Of a stretch of DNA of 64,000 bases, positions 20,760-31,315 are shown one piece after another. The notes beneath the pieces were generated by a model. That model did no database searches, was not told where the DNA came from, and saw only the letters and a list, made by a program, of their open reading frames with translations. The DNA lies in the NCBI GenBank assembly GCA_977006965.1, contig OZ345354.1:3348001-3412000 (forward strand), read 5' to 3'. Made by a program: the position numbers and the translations under genes. How positions within the stretch are numbered: position 1 is the stretch's first letter; every line of letters starts with the position of its first letter. Source of the DNA: Phymatolithon calcareum. Lineage: Eukaryota > Rhodophyta > Florideophyceae > Hapalidiales.

Positions 20760-21128
20760 TATTGCTGCAAGGCTCATGCCTTACCAATCAGGAAAACAAT
20801 CTGGCAGAATATGACCTGGACGGAGACAAAAGACTGGATACCGAGATGCACTTAACTTTGCTATTCAGCGAGACCATCATCGAGTGCATGGAAAACGAAG
20901 AAGGACTGCATTGAAATCAAGATACGAGAATTCAAGTAGATGTACCTCAGGACACGAAGCGTAATAGCGGGGACACCAGCAGCGAACCCACAAGAACACA
21001 ACATAGAAGGTAGGACGATCTTGCATCCAAGCGTTCGCCACCGCATATGACAACACACTGGAAGGAAGCCTTGCCCGTATATTCGTAAGACTGAGAGACT
21101 TTTAAATAAAATTTAATTGAAAAAAACA
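20760..21128 (+). mobile_element. LINE 3' fragment (+ strand)
   Basis: The frame reads NNLAEYDLDGDKRLDTEMHL and IIECMENEEGLH, then a stop, matching the minus copy at 9250-9660. It is followed by CTTGCCCGTATATTCGTAAG, shared with the same copy, and ends GAGAGACTTTTAAATAAAA plus an A-rich tail. It is 5'-truncated. Confidence 0.75.
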
Positions 21129-21579
21129 ATTTCGCAAATGGTAGTCGTCGTTGCCCGTGACGACGTGGCTACCAAACTATCGTACCTGTCTTCGAATCCC
21201 GCGCATCACATCGAGGCCGTCCAGAAGTTGGTTCGTCTCAGAACTTTTGGGAATGTATCTCTGCGCGCTTGATCTCTTTCGCAAAATTCTTTTCTCGGTT
21301 TCGTCGTACGGCATGCGCAAAGTGCTTGTCACGTTTGGAGCTCTTTCGACTTGCGATCCAGGGGATATCCACCAATTAAACTCGAAGCACTTCGTCGACA
21401 AAGTGCGTTGCTCAGATGTGGGGTTTCAATGCGGAGTTGCATACTTTGAAAGTGCTCACTTCACGTACCTCAGGTTCTTACGGAGTGGACGAGAACGAAG
21501 GAAATTTTGAATCACATCTTTAAGTTCTTGTGTCTCCGCCACTGACGAAAGTAAACGAAGTCTCGGCTTCCTTTTGCAA
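21129..21579. other. No gene recognised
   Basis: A 119-codon plus frame (21151-21510) has no recognisable motif. Nothing else could be supported here. Confidence 0.45.
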
Positions 21580-21904
21580 ATTCGTTTTCGAAAATAATCA
21601 GTCATAATTTCATCAGAGCACTGAAACTAGTCACAATTACTGTATTTTCATTCATAATTCTGAATTCTTAATTTTTGAATCTGATTTTTGTCATCGAACG
21701 ATCCAGCAAATCGGCTTCAGACTGAATCATGAGCACTGCCCTTATGATACAAGAGCATGAAAAATACATAAAAATGTGAAGCCTGTTGTGGAAGGTAAGG
21801 CTCGCAATGAACCCTAGCCCACTATTCGCGTTTTCATTGGCAGAGGATGTCCCAAGGCGTATGAAACCTCGGATCTCATAACGGTCCGCACCGGTGCACT
21901 CCGA
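21580..21904. repeat. Duplicated segment D, copy 1 (partner about 29705-30095)
   Basis: It shares long tracts with the region just upstream of the GST gene, for example GAAAAATACATAAAAATGTG and GTCCCAAGGCGTATGAA. The minus strand of the partner encodes two hydrophobic stretches (see 29920-30170), so this may be a relic of a membrane-protein gene. It contains an imperfect palindrome (21678-21717) whose counterpart in the partner is perfect. Confidence 0.75.
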
Positions 21905-22165
21905 CGCAAAGGCTCCATTTCAACAAAAGCAGCAAAGTGATCTACAGTAAATTCCCTCTGAACTCCAAAAAGGGATCTCGAGGGGGAAAATCAATTCGCT
22001 TCCCGTACCGCATCGAATCTTTTCGCTTTTCCTGGGCGGCGACGCGCGCGGGGGAGCTTGCAAAGTCCCTAGTCGTCTCTGTGCCGATGCGCCGTGGGCG
22101 AGTTTACCGACTTGCCAAGTCTGCCGTACCGTGCGGCGATCCACGCCGGGGGGGGGGTTAATATT
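21905..22165 (-). repeat. Dispersed repeat R1, copy 1
   Basis: The minus translation GKLAHGASAQRRLGT followed by ELIFPLEIPF matches the R1 copies at 33785-34440 and 40885-41270 (KLAHGASAQKRLGTSQ, DMIFPLEISSVRPE). A run of ten G (22148-22157) marks its upstream edge. Confidence 0.7.
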
Positions 22166-22625
22166 CACTAAAGAAAACAGCCGTCGGGAAACAATGGTAG
22201 AGTGAAAAATGCGGCACCTTCCGTTCTCTTCCATGAGCTAAAAAACTCTAAGGCCACGAAAGAATCTCCGGTAGTGTTTTTCCAAACTTGCCTAGCACGG
22301 CTGAATAGGGTTAGCTAATCTATTCGTATTGCTCTGTCGTACAGTACCAAATTAATTCCAAATTCGGATGCATCGCCGGAAAAATGCTTCGATTTTGACT
22401 GCAATGCAGTTCAACGCTTTGCAATGAAGCGGTAACTGGCACTTCGGTAGGAATGCACGGACTGAAAATGCAAAAGATATGGCAACTATCACTTTGCACT
22501 TCGCACCTCGTGGTCAGCGCCGAGATACAATGGCCGCGCTTCTGATACGCACAGTCGAGTTGCAAGAGATAGGTGGACATGGAATCCTATGCTGTTCTGG
22601 TTTGAGTGTCTCGGGACGGCCAATT
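22166..22625. repeat. Dispersed repeat B, uninterrupted copy
   Basis: It aligns in direct orientation with 31121-31315 and then with 32450-32718. In the partner, the two halves are separated by a LINE fragment. No coding function is apparent. Confidence 0.75.
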
Positions 22626-23760
22626 CGTTTGCAAAATGTCCTACCAGGGACATACAGCGCTGAATTGAAGGGAATGATCCCACCTTGGAGAATACAAAAG
22701 ACTCCACAGACTCTCTCGAGAATAATTCTCGGATGCGGAGATGAGGAAAAGTCTCGTCGAAAACCTTCAAACATTCATCCACATCCTTCACTTTCCTGAA
22801 CTCATGCTCGGGTTTCAAAACAACCACTGCGTCACGAACAGACGAAGGATCCGGGCCGACAGGTTGAAAGCCGAAATTGAACCGGCGGTGCGTTGGTACC
22901 TTTGTCCGTACAATACATACGACGAGTGACTGTTCATTGGAATAGTCTCACCGTCAGCACGTTTCGCAACAGGTGAATCCACAGTCGCGATTGTGCGAAG
23001 CTACAGCCGCCGAACGCGTCCTATACAGTTCGAACCCTTTAGAACTCAGCACACCACCCTTACCTTCAAGAGCAGCACGCACAGCCGACCATGCACCATC
23101 GCAAGCAACAACAATCTGTGCAGGGAGAGACCCGTAGAGATACTCCAATATTTGAACAATGAGAACTTGCTCTAGGGTTAGTTCTGGCATTAATTAACGC
23201 ATTCTGCATTAAAGAAAAGAAAGAAAAGCAACAACAAAGTCTGCGTACACAACGTTTTCCCCATCTTCCGCTTCCGCGTCCACAAACTTGATTCTCGCAC
23301 CACAGTCCTTCAGAGCTTCAATACCCACAACATGAACCCCAACGAATTTCAAAATCTGGATGACGGGCCGCAAGCGTGTCCTGCAGTGCAACCATGAGTT
23401 CCCCACGCAGTATCCATATTGGGAAATTGATGTTAAGCGGTGCACCAAATTCCTTGATGCCGTCCTCACGGACCAGGATTAGTTTCCGCTCTGGACTGGC
23501 TGACGCGCGCGCCAGAATGCGGTCCATCACGCCGCGGAGAAGGCGCAGCAACTTCAGTCCGCCCTCGAACAATGCGAAGCTATAACCGCGGGTGCGTGCT
23601 CGGGAAGTTGGACGCAACGATCGTTAGAGGATGGTGAGATCCTGGAAGCCGAGCTCGGCGAGCATGAGCGCTGTGGAAGTACCGCTGGTGCGGCACCGAC
23701 AATCACGGTGCGTGACGCTTTCAGTGGGCGGATGGGCCGCTCCGTCATGACTGGCGTTCG
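22626..23760 (-). pseudogene. FAD-dependent monooxygenase (kynurenine-monooxygenase-like), decayed copy 1
   Basis: Minus-strand pieces in order give TVIVGAAPA (an altered dinucleotide-binding GxGxxG, near 23710), FPIWILRGELMVALQDTL near 23400, VVACDGAWSAVRAAL (the DG motif of group A flavin monooxygenases) near 23090, and VFDETFPHLRIRELF then FPSIQ near 22760-22660. These are landmarks of KMO-like enzymes, which hydroxylate aromatic substrates using FAD and NADPH. The frame is broken several times and the 3' end stops at the edge of repeat B, so the C-terminal membrane-anchor region is missing. A second decayed copy lies at 24820-25560 on the same strand. Confidence 0.65.
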
Positions 23761-24018
23761 AAGAGCGCATTGTGCACGCCGCTGAACGCGACGTAGTCGC
23801 GGTGGTCCTGTGATGAATGCCGGAGACGACATACAGACGTTTGTCGAGAGAATTGTTGAGGGAAAAGGGATGTGCTCGGTTGTAATATGATAGTATTTCC
23901 TGGAATCCTTAACGAGAATACTGTACTGGCCAGTACTCCAGCGCGCTAGTGGATGTATGCCGTTCCGTGTTGGACAAGTGGAAGCGATACCTTCCCCTCA
24001 CAATGCGTTCTCTGATCC

Positions 24019-24580
24019 TTGATGAGCCGAGTGCTGTGTTTGGCGCGGTCATTCGTCACATCGATCGACAAGAGTAGCGTCCAGCAGACAGCTAAGGCCA
24101 GTACCAAAAGAATCGCAACTCCGCATATGCGCGGCATCATTAATTGGGAACGTTGTCACAAAGTTCGGTACGGCATACAGTGTACTGTGGAAAACATTCG
24201 GCAATGGGGGGATGAAAAGCGTTTTGGGCAGCTTTGTCAGCTTCGAGCGGAGATTGACGATTCACTCTCTGCCCCGGGTCTGGCGGGCATGCATGAGTCA
24301 CATCTTCAAGACTTTGGAGAAAATCAGTACTAGGTGCATACTTTGGTGTCACAGCCGTGATTGAGCTGGTCGCGCTCCAACGCATTCTATCTTCATCCAA
24401 GATTAGTCATGAAATTGAATATGATTGTAAGCAACTCACTAGAGCACTTGTTGGGAGAGAAATACGAATCAAGGATATACAGAATAGTCAAACTACGTTA
24501 GCTTAGAAAATCGTGCGAAAGCGGCCCTGTTACTCTTGTAGAAAGGCCTCGAGAGCTTTTAAAATAAATCAACACATATC
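24019..24580 (+). pseudogene. Unrecognised gene relic, relative of 38500-38880
   Basis: From about 24309 a frame reads LGAYFGVTAVIELVALQRIL and continues to a stop at about 24506. The block at 38640-38720 reads LGAYFGSSAVIELAALQRIL. Upstream frames differ between copies. About 55 bases after the stop comes GAGAGCTTTTAAAATAAAT, similar to the 3' signature of the local LINEs, so this may be retroelement-derived. No family was recognised. Confidence 0.4.
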
Positions 24581-24819
24581 CCCACATCTTCAAGAAGAAC
24601 AACTCTACCTGAAGTGCTTGAATTATTCATTCTCTCCTTGTCCTAGTAAACGACAAAGAGTGCAGTATTGGAGTAATACTCCAAACCTTGGAGTTTAAGG
24701 AAAACATAAGGCTCTTTCAGAAAACAGTTCTGATTTTTTTGGAGCTGGGGAAAAGCTTTCCTCAGAAAAGATGTAACAATCATCCGCCCTTTTACCACTC
24801 CAAATGTCATGATTCGGCC

Positions 24820-25560
24820 GCTGCGCATTGGTGCCTAGTCGAGGCGACAGAGGGTTCGGGCTGACTGCACTTTACCGGTACCGTGGAAGCGCCGAAAATA
24901 GAGTACACCGCATCTTTATCCACCGTCACCAGCTGAGCCCCAGGAACAGGTGCATTATTTCAAACGCCAGTCCTTTGGAAACAGAAACTGTCTTGTATAA
25001 CAGGAACCCTCCGCAGCTTACAACATCATTGCGATCCGTCAGTAGCAAGCACGAGATCCGCATGCACAACTTTTCCGCCCGACTTCCACTGCCTCCTCCA
25101 CGAACGTGACTGTGGCGCCCTGTTTTCAAACTCTCAACGCTCACGAGCCGGACACCAAAACGAATTTCAGAGGCGAACCACCGCGACAATTGCATCCTTC
25201 AACGCGAGCAAGAACTCTCAGCCCAGTATCCAGATTGGAATATTCATGGCAGTGGGAAGCGGTATAACATCAACTCAATTTTTCAATCTCGACTCACGGA
25301 CGTACGCGCTAACTTGCAGTCCATCACGCCGTGGAGAAGACGCTGCATAGTTCATGCGGCCCAAAAGCGCAGCCGCGACAGCAGGTAGACAACGGAAGAA
25401 GAAGCGACCTTTCGACGATGGTAAGGTCCTGGAAGACGAGCTCGGCAAGCATGAACGCTGCCGGAAGTCCGGGCGGCTTCGCGGCGAAAATGAGCGTTTA
25501 TGTCGCTTTCAGCGACAGCCCCGACCGCGTCGTGACTGCGCATACTTTGCTACATTTCGC
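24820..25560 (-). pseudogene. FAD-dependent monooxygenase-like, decayed copy 2
   Basis: It aligns with copy 1 in the block around GTCCATCACGCCGYGGAGAAG (25319) and CCTGGAAGMCGAGCTCGGC (25431). In minus frames it gives NIPIWILG, a stop, then ALKDAI, matching copy 1 FPIWILRGELMVALQDTL. Stops and frame changes are more frequent than in copy 1, and the DG motif is not readable. Confidence 0.5.
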
Positions 25561-26546
25561 TCGGGCCGAATCACGACGCGACCGAAAAATTCCTATCAAG
25601 GAAGCGTACAGTAAGACAAACACTATTGATCGTTCACGAAACAAAGATTCAAATTGTGGAATGGCACATTTTGAATCTATTTCGAAGAACTAAGTTGTTC
25701 TGCTACTGTATTGGTTATATTTCGGCAATTTAAGATCATTTATGAAACGTTTTAAACTCTGGTAATATTTTCTGAACGATTGTTCGATTTGTTTATAAGC
25801 ACTTTGCAATAGCCCTGCGTTCGACCGGGCATTGAGGAAAGGAGGTGAGCAGGAGGGCATCCCGCACATTACATGAAGCTATGCGGGCCCGTTTATTGAA
25901 TGGCGAGCTCTCGTAGAGACAGTTAGTTTTTCCACCAATGATGAAAGGGAAGCGAATAGAGAAGGTTGCTCAAAATTGTCTTGGTGATGTTTGTCAGATT
26001 GGTATCTTGCCCAAAGAAAAGACTAACGAGAGGGAAAGAAGGCCGTAAACTAATGGAAATCGGACAAAAGCAAATGGAGAAGAATCTTCGATGTGACCCA
26101 CGAAGACTGGACCCATCCTGGTGACCTGAAGAGGGTAGATTGCCAGGACATGTTCTTCCTGAGCCCTTGTGGCATAATCCTGCTGCATGGTATTGGAGCA
26201 CTGTGGCCAACGATGAGTGCTCTTCGGTTCCGGGTCATCATGAAACGACCTTAAGTAATCTTCCGCTCGGCTACCGTAATGGATTGCGCGGCATTATCTG
26301 ATCGTTAGACAGGGTTCATACTTGCTGAAAACGCTTTTCATCATCACATCCAGGGTCGAATTCCTTGGAAAAGGAGCAAAGATTCTGCAATTTCTACTTG
26401 CGGTGCTTCAAGTCTGCACAATATGCAGACTTGCACGTGGTTTCACAACTCTATGCACACCGCTACGATTTGTATCCTTCCGCCTTGTTCCGGTTCCGTC
26501 CTTCAATGCGGTGCCTCGAATTCGAAATTTACTTTCACTCCCATGT
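25561..26546. other. No gene recognised
   Basis: Short overlapping minus frames at 25923-26241 and plus frames at 26322-26580 show no family motif. The base composition is ordinary. Confidence 0.45.
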
Positions 26547-27035
26547 TTATCGGTCTTGTAGTCCCCATTTCTCAAAATAAAGGATAAGCGCGGTGCCGTG
26601 ATCTTTGATGCCATATTTGCGCGACGAAAATGAAAAAAGGAAGTAACCACACGCACCTTCAGCACTTGTCGCCCACGCGCTGTTAGCAAGTTGACGTTGA
26701 GTTTTCCCAAAAGAAGGACGTGCGTCAATCGGATATCTGGTTGACCACTTTAAAGAATTGAAGCGGGTATCAAGTTCAGCTGGACTGAGCTTATCGAAAT
26801 CCCAAATAGCGTCAACTATAGGACTTAATTTTGTAAGATCTAAGCTCATTTCAATATAAAGCGAACTTATTTGCAATATCGTCTTGAGCGGTGCATTACG
26901 GAAGAGAGCGTCATCAGAGGCAAAAAAAGCAATTGAAATGTAATTTTTTCCTATTTCACGGACATCCAACTGATTGCATGAAAGACCAAATTTGAAGGTC
27001 GTCTTTTCACTGCTTGGAAAATTATGCGAGTTCAA
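26547..27035 (-). CDS. Hypothetical protein, up to 162 aa
   Basis: An ATG frame downstream of the SIMPL gene on the same strand. It has no recognised motif, signal peptide or membrane segment. The stretch SLYIEMSLDLTKLSPIVDAI could be helical. It may be a chance ORF, since nothing in the window repeats it. Confidence 0.2.
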   Translation of the reverse strand: MNSHNFPSSEKTTFKFGLSCNQLDVREIGKNYISIAFFASDDALFRNAPLKTILQISSLYIEMSLDLTKLSPIVDAIWDFDKLSPAELDTRFNSLKWSTRYPIDARPSFGKTQRQLANSAWATSAEGACGYFLFSFSSRKYGIKDHGTALILYFEKWGLQDR

Positions 27036-27043
27036 CTCCCCAA

Positions 27044-28312
27044 CTAGAGTTCGTACAAATCTCCAGTCGCGTAACCAATGGAGACAAAAGCGTCAACTCG
27101 CTGTGCGCTTCCAACTATTTTAATCAAAGGTGCAGAGGCTGAACTCATACGACGACCACCCCACGGCGCCGGCTTCGCACCCGGCATGAACACATTGGTA
27201 ATCGTAATAGTCTTCGGAGCAATGATTTTCTGCTGACCAACTTCTGCAACAGCCTCAGCTTCGGCACGAGCTGTCTTCACCGCATCTGCAATGGCGGCGG
27301 CACGACCGGCAGCAGCGTCCTTCTTGGATGCCTTGAAATGCATGCTTACAATTGTTTTCGCTCCATATGTTGCAGCACCGCGGACCACCTTGCTTGAAGT
27401 CTCGATGGGCACTTCAAAGCTTATGGTCATGTGTCCGACATACCTTCGGGAGAGATGCTGCACGGCTTTCCTCGGTTTTTGCTTGCGTTTATGCCAACGG
27501 GGTCTAGTATTCGTCCTCGCAAAACGAGACATAGACGATGTTCCCGAGTTTAACTCAACACTTTGGTGCGACTTGGTGTCGTCGACAAGGAGCTGCCTCC
27601 CGGATTGAGAGAATGTATACGCTCCCTTCTTGACAAAGTAGGTTCCCTTGCTTCCACCTGGCCCCTTCTCCACATAGTATGTTCCCTTGTTTCTAACTGG
27701 TGTCTTTTTGGAACCACGACGTCCCATTCCTCACTTACTTTCGAAACGCTTTCTTGCAGACGTCTTTCCTTTCCCGCCATAATTTCTGTCATTCGAACCA
27801 TTGTGCATACCCATTCGATGATGCTTCTTGCTCGTCACACGATAGCTCTTTCCCCTCTTACCCCTCCAACCGCGCTTTCTACCGTTCCATCCATGCTTCA
27901 TGCCCCTGCGCAGATGCTTCTTCCCCGCACCACCACGTCGCCCACTGCCACGAAATCCACCCTTTCTTCTTCCATTTTTGCTCTTCCTTCTGCCTTGGTG
28001 CCTACGCTGACGCTTGTGGTGCTGCAAAGATGTCAAGGACACGCTGCTTTTTTGCAACTTAGTTGCTTGGTTTTTGTTCAAATAGTGCAGAAGCTTGGTG
28101 GACATCAATGCCAGCTTCTTTTGCACATCCATAGCGCTCTTCCCCATACTCATCACACCCAGCTGCACGACGGATATTGAGTTCTTGTACGTCGCCTTCC
28201 CGGCTCCGAAAACCTTGATAAAGTCTTTCAGTTCGCAATTATGATCGAAGGCTTGAACGCAAGCGATTAATACAACTATCGCCACGGTGGCCATTCGTAG
28301 CGAAGAAAACAT
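27044..28312 (-). CDS. Secreted SIMPL-domain protein with Lys/Arg/Gly-rich insert; in-frame TGA
   Basis: The first frame (28312-27731, ATG) begins with a signal peptide (MATVAIVVLIACVQAF, cleavage near residue 22). The start of a SIMPL (DUF541) fold follows: IKVFGAGKATYKNSISVVQL, then GKSAMDVQKKLALMSTKL. Residues about 95-193 are an extremely basic Lys/Arg/Gly/His-rich stretch. A TGA at 27733-27731 ends it. The next frame (ATG at 27727) is in the same phase, two codons later, and carries more of the basic stretch. It then gives the C-terminal SIMPL half, AAAIADAVKTARAEAEAVAE and ending FVSIGYATGDLYEL. The whole would be about 422 codons. The sequence just before the TGA, GAAAGTAAGTGAGG, contains a strong 5' splice-site match (GTAAGT), so a short intron removing the TGA is a good alternative to a nonsense mutation or stop readthrough. 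Confidence 0.65.
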
Positions 28313-29704
28313 GGCACAGACGTAGTCCTTTGACGCTCTCCCACACGCTCAGTGTGATATGGGAGGTTGTTCGATGTTGTGAGGCTTTCGTAGCTCCTGC
28401 GGGCTAAATACGTTTTGGAGCTCATACAGAGCAAACACGTCGCGGTACCACGACATCGATATGTCGTGCAGAATCGATTTGCAACTATTGTTCCTCGGCA
28501 TCAGGCCGTTGCAAGCGATGTTTCTGATTCTTGTTATTGTCGTGGCGCTCCATGAATGTTTTGCATTATAGGCTTCATCGAGCTAGACGCAGACTCAAAA
28601 AAAACCGACATACCGATTCCACTTAAAATAAAACGTGTCATGTTCAAAACTAAATTGCATGTTCTTGGGAAGGGAAACAACTCTAACGTTAGCAACTGGC
28701 ATGCATGATGCATGCCAGTTGCTAACGTTAGAGTTGTTTCCCTTCCCATCTGTTAGCTGCTAAAGAACGTCACCTGTCCATTTTTCATTCTAGGTTTGCT
28801 CGCAACGTCGAGAATGATCTGACCGAGAAAATTAAAAGGCCTGAACTAAGCGCAAGAACAATTCACACTTTGTTCCCAGAGATTTTTCAGATTGCTCCAT
28901 TTCCCCTCGGCTTGTGTGTGCATATCCCGGCTGTTCGCGTAGGGCTCTCTTTCTTCAATGCGACCTAGGAAGTTAAACCTATATATTTTACATTTGAAAA
29001 CGTAGTTGGCTAACTGTACGACCTTCGAAAGAGCAATCTATTCGTCGAGGACATGTTAAATCCCGAAATGAATGTAGATCGGGACATGTAGAGGTTTCGT
29101 CTTGATCCTGGAAACTTTGATTGGAGGCGAAGCGTAAAAAATAAAAATAAAGCGATGATTGCAACGCATCGAAGATCAGAGAGAATATTCGTCCTACGGG
29201 GCATTCGATGTTACTTGAATCGGTGCACACAATTGTGGAACAGAAAGCTGCACAGGAAGCAAGCACTCCCGTTTCCTGAGTATCAGCTTACGTTTTCTGC
29301 CCCCTTAACCACTCCGCCATGCCGTGCTACTAATACAGCGAAAGACGCCGGCGAGCGATGCTTACTATTTAATGGACACTCGGTATTTCATCCTTCTTAA
29401 GCACTCTATCTTGAAATGAAACTTCCAAACGCAAATTCACACCATTCCTGTACTACTCACTATTCAGAATGTTGATGACACGAAACCTAGTTCGATTTTT
29501 TCCACTCTCCGTGAGGAAGACGATATCGACTGAAAAGCTGGCGGATTGCAAATTTATGTTCCACTTTTACGCTGAACTATCGTAGAAGAGGCTGCTGCTC
29601 TTTCGCCACCAGGAACAATTGTCGCGCATAGCTATCTGTCCGATGAGAAATTTTCTTCTGGGCCAACATCTTGATATCCTTACGCAGGGAGGCACTGTAC
29701 ACTT
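28313..29704. other. No gene recognised apart from one long palindrome
   Basis: Upstream of the SIMPL gene. Short frames (minus 28534-28749 and 28988-29266, plus 29155-29400) lack motifs. The first of these spans the 28666-28748 palindrome. Confidence 0.5.
28666..28748. repeat. Perfect inverted repeat, arms 41 bp, 1-nt spacer
   Basis: Bases 28666-28706 and 28708-28748 are exact reverse complements around a single G at 28707. It would extrude as a near-loopless hairpin. Its exactness implies recent origin or active maintenance. Confidence 0.97.
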
Positions 29705-30095
29705 ATATAAAATCGTTTTTGAAAAAAGTCAGTCAGAATCTGATCAGAACACTGAAACTATGCACTGGTAAAACTGATTCGTAATTCTGAATTCTTAAAT
29801 TTTGAATCCGATTTGCTTGATCGAACGATCAAGCAAATCGGATTTAGACCGAACGCTCATTTGGCCCGTTTGGAGATCACGACTGTAAAGCTTCCACTGT
29901 ACGAGCACAACTGAAAAGATCATGATCTTATCATGAGCACAGCGCCTATGATACAGAAGCATGAAAAATACATAAAAATGTGAAGTCCGTTGGTGAAGGT
30001 AACACACGTCATTAACCCAAGCCCACTATTCGCGCTTTGATTGGCAGAGCATGTCCCAAGGCGTATGAACCCTCGGATCTCATACAAAAAAGCAG
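29705..30095. repeat. Duplicated segment D, copy 2
   Basis: Partner of 21580-21904; see that entry. This copy ends about 150 bp before the TATA box of the GST gene. Confidence 0.75.
29805..29844. repeat. Perfect inverted repeat, arms 19 bp, 2-nt spacer
   Basis: Bases 29805-29823 and 29826-29844 are exact complements. The aligned site in the paralogous segment (21678-21696 against 21699-21717) matches at only about 12 of 19 positions. The symmetry is therefore specific to this copy. Confidence 0.93.
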
Positions 30096-30170
30096 CCAAC
30101 CAGAATGTGGCGATCGTCATGAAAAGTCCACACCAGTGCACTCCCACGAGCACCGCCACTGCGGCGTCAT
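29920..30170 (-). CDS. Possible two-TM membrane protein fragment
   Basis: The minus frame contains GLFMTIATFWLAAFLYEI and, further on, HIFMYFSCFCIIGAVLMI, two hydrophobic segments. Related sequence in segment D copy 1 (21720-21890) shows the same DNA with frame changes. The long frame up to 30318 would overlap the GST promoter, so a start at an internal Met is more likely. It may be only a relic. Confidence 0.3.
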
Positions 30171-30242
30171 CTGTATGGCAGAGATCCTCTCTGGAGGCGT
30201 CGGCGCGCCCGGCCTCGGTGAACCGATCGCCCCCTCCACCCC

Positions 30243-30249
30243 TATAAAA
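30243..30249 (+). promoter_or_regulatory. TATA box of the GST gene
   Basis: TATAAAA stands 148 bp upstream of the ATG, in a C-rich leader context (CCCCTCCACCCC before it). Transcription would be expected to start about 30 bp downstream, leaving a pyrimidine-rich 5' leader of about 115 nt. Confidence 0.6.
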
Positions 30250-30390
30250 GCCACCGAACCCTTCCTCCGTCGCTTCTTCCCTCAGCTCACCAGCGCAACT
30301 CCAACCAACCCACTCCACCTCTCCACAGCCGCATTAGCCCCTTCTCTACTCCACTCCGCTCCACCACACCACATTCTCCCACCCCAAGCG

Positions 30391-30993
30391 ATGGCTCCTG
30401 TCGTTAAGGTCACCTACTTCCCCGCCGCCGGCCGCGCCGAGCCCACCCGCCTCGCCCTCACTGCGGGCGGCATCGCGTTTGAGGATGAGCGTCTCGACAC
30501 CAAGGCCGTCGCGGTGCTCAAGAAGGAGGATGGCAAGGTGCCATTCCAATCGCTTCCGACGATGACCGTCGACGGCACGATCTATTCCGAGTCCAATGCG
30601 ATGCTTCGCTTCGCGGGCAAGCTTGGTGGCTTTTACCCCAAGTGTAACAAGATGGCGCTGAAAGTCGACATGGTGGTCGACGCGCTGGAGTCCGTTGTTA
30701 CTGAGTTGTTCGCGGATAAGACGGCCGAAGGCAGGAAGAAGTTCGTCGACGTGACCATTCCGCGTTACCTCGGCCCCATCGACAATGTCTTTGCCAAGGA
30801 GAAGGGCCCGTTCATGCTGGGCGAAGAGCTTTCGATCGCGGACTTTAAGGTCGCGTGCGTCGTCGAGCAGCTGACTGGTGGGGAGGCGGACCACGTCCCG
30901 AAGGAGTGCCTCGACAAGTATGCGCACATGAAGGCAGCGACGAAGTCTGTCTTCTCTAACGAGAAGATCAAGGCCTACAAGAATAAGGCTTAA
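30391..30993 (+). CDS. Glutathione S-transferase (sigma-like), 200 aa
   Basis: Conjugates glutathione to electrophiles and is probably cytosolic. The N-terminal thioredoxin-like domain carries VTYFPAAGRAEPTRLAL, with the Tyr that activates glutathione in sigma/alpha-type enzymes. It also has SLPTMTVDG, with the cis-Pro, and YSESNAMLRFAGKLGGFYP, matching the ESNAI-type glutathione-binding site. The C-terminal helical domain includes FMLGEELSIADFKVACVVEQ, the N-capping S-x-x-D motif of the GST core. Length and domain order are usual for the family. The frame is open further upstream to 30037, but that extension crosses the TATA box. The ATG at 30391 also gives the canonical N-terminus MAPVVKVTYF, so it is the start. 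The codon usage is strongly GC-ending compared with the surrounding relics, as expected of a well-expressed gene. Confidence 0.95.
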   Translation: MAPVVKVTYFPAAGRAEPTRLALTAGGIAFEDERLDTKAVAVLKKEDGKVPFQSLPTMTVDGTIYSESNAMLRFAGKLGGFYPKCNKMALKVDMVVDALESVVTELFADKTAEGRKKFVDVTIPRYLGPIDNVFAKEKGPFMLGEELSIADFKVACVVEQLTGGEADHVPKECLDKYAHMKAATKSVFSNEKIKAYKNKA

Positions 30994-31120
30994 TTTTAGT
31001 ACAGGTTAGCACTATCGAGGACTTCTTTCTCCTCAGCTAGTTTCGCTTTTCTTCTGTATGCATCTATTTGCTTACTTTTGTGCTCTCTAGTTCTGGTGGA
31101 AACATGCTTCGTAATCTAGT

Positions 31121-31315
31121 ACATTCACTAAAGAAGACTGCTGTCGGGAAAGGGCTGTAGAATGAAAAATGTGGAAGCTTTCATCCACTTCCATGATCTA
31201 TAGTAATCTTCAAAGCCAAGAGGTCACTGATAGTGGTTTTCAAAGCAATCCTGGATATGGTTCGCAAATCTATTCGCATTGCTCTGTTTTACTGTACTGC
31301 TTTCAAATTCGGATG
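31121..31315. repeat. Dispersed repeat B, left part of interrupted copy
   Basis: It aligns with 22166-22360. It breaks at AATTCGGATGC, where LINE sequence begins. Confidence 0.7.

Noticed and set aside
21175-21205. tRNA T-loop-like TTCGAATCCC
   Set aside because: No matching acceptor, D or anticodon stems could be folded around it.
30037-30390. N-terminal extension of the GST (318 aa form)
   Set aside because: The extension crosses a TATA box and duplicated segment D, and it is not GST-like.
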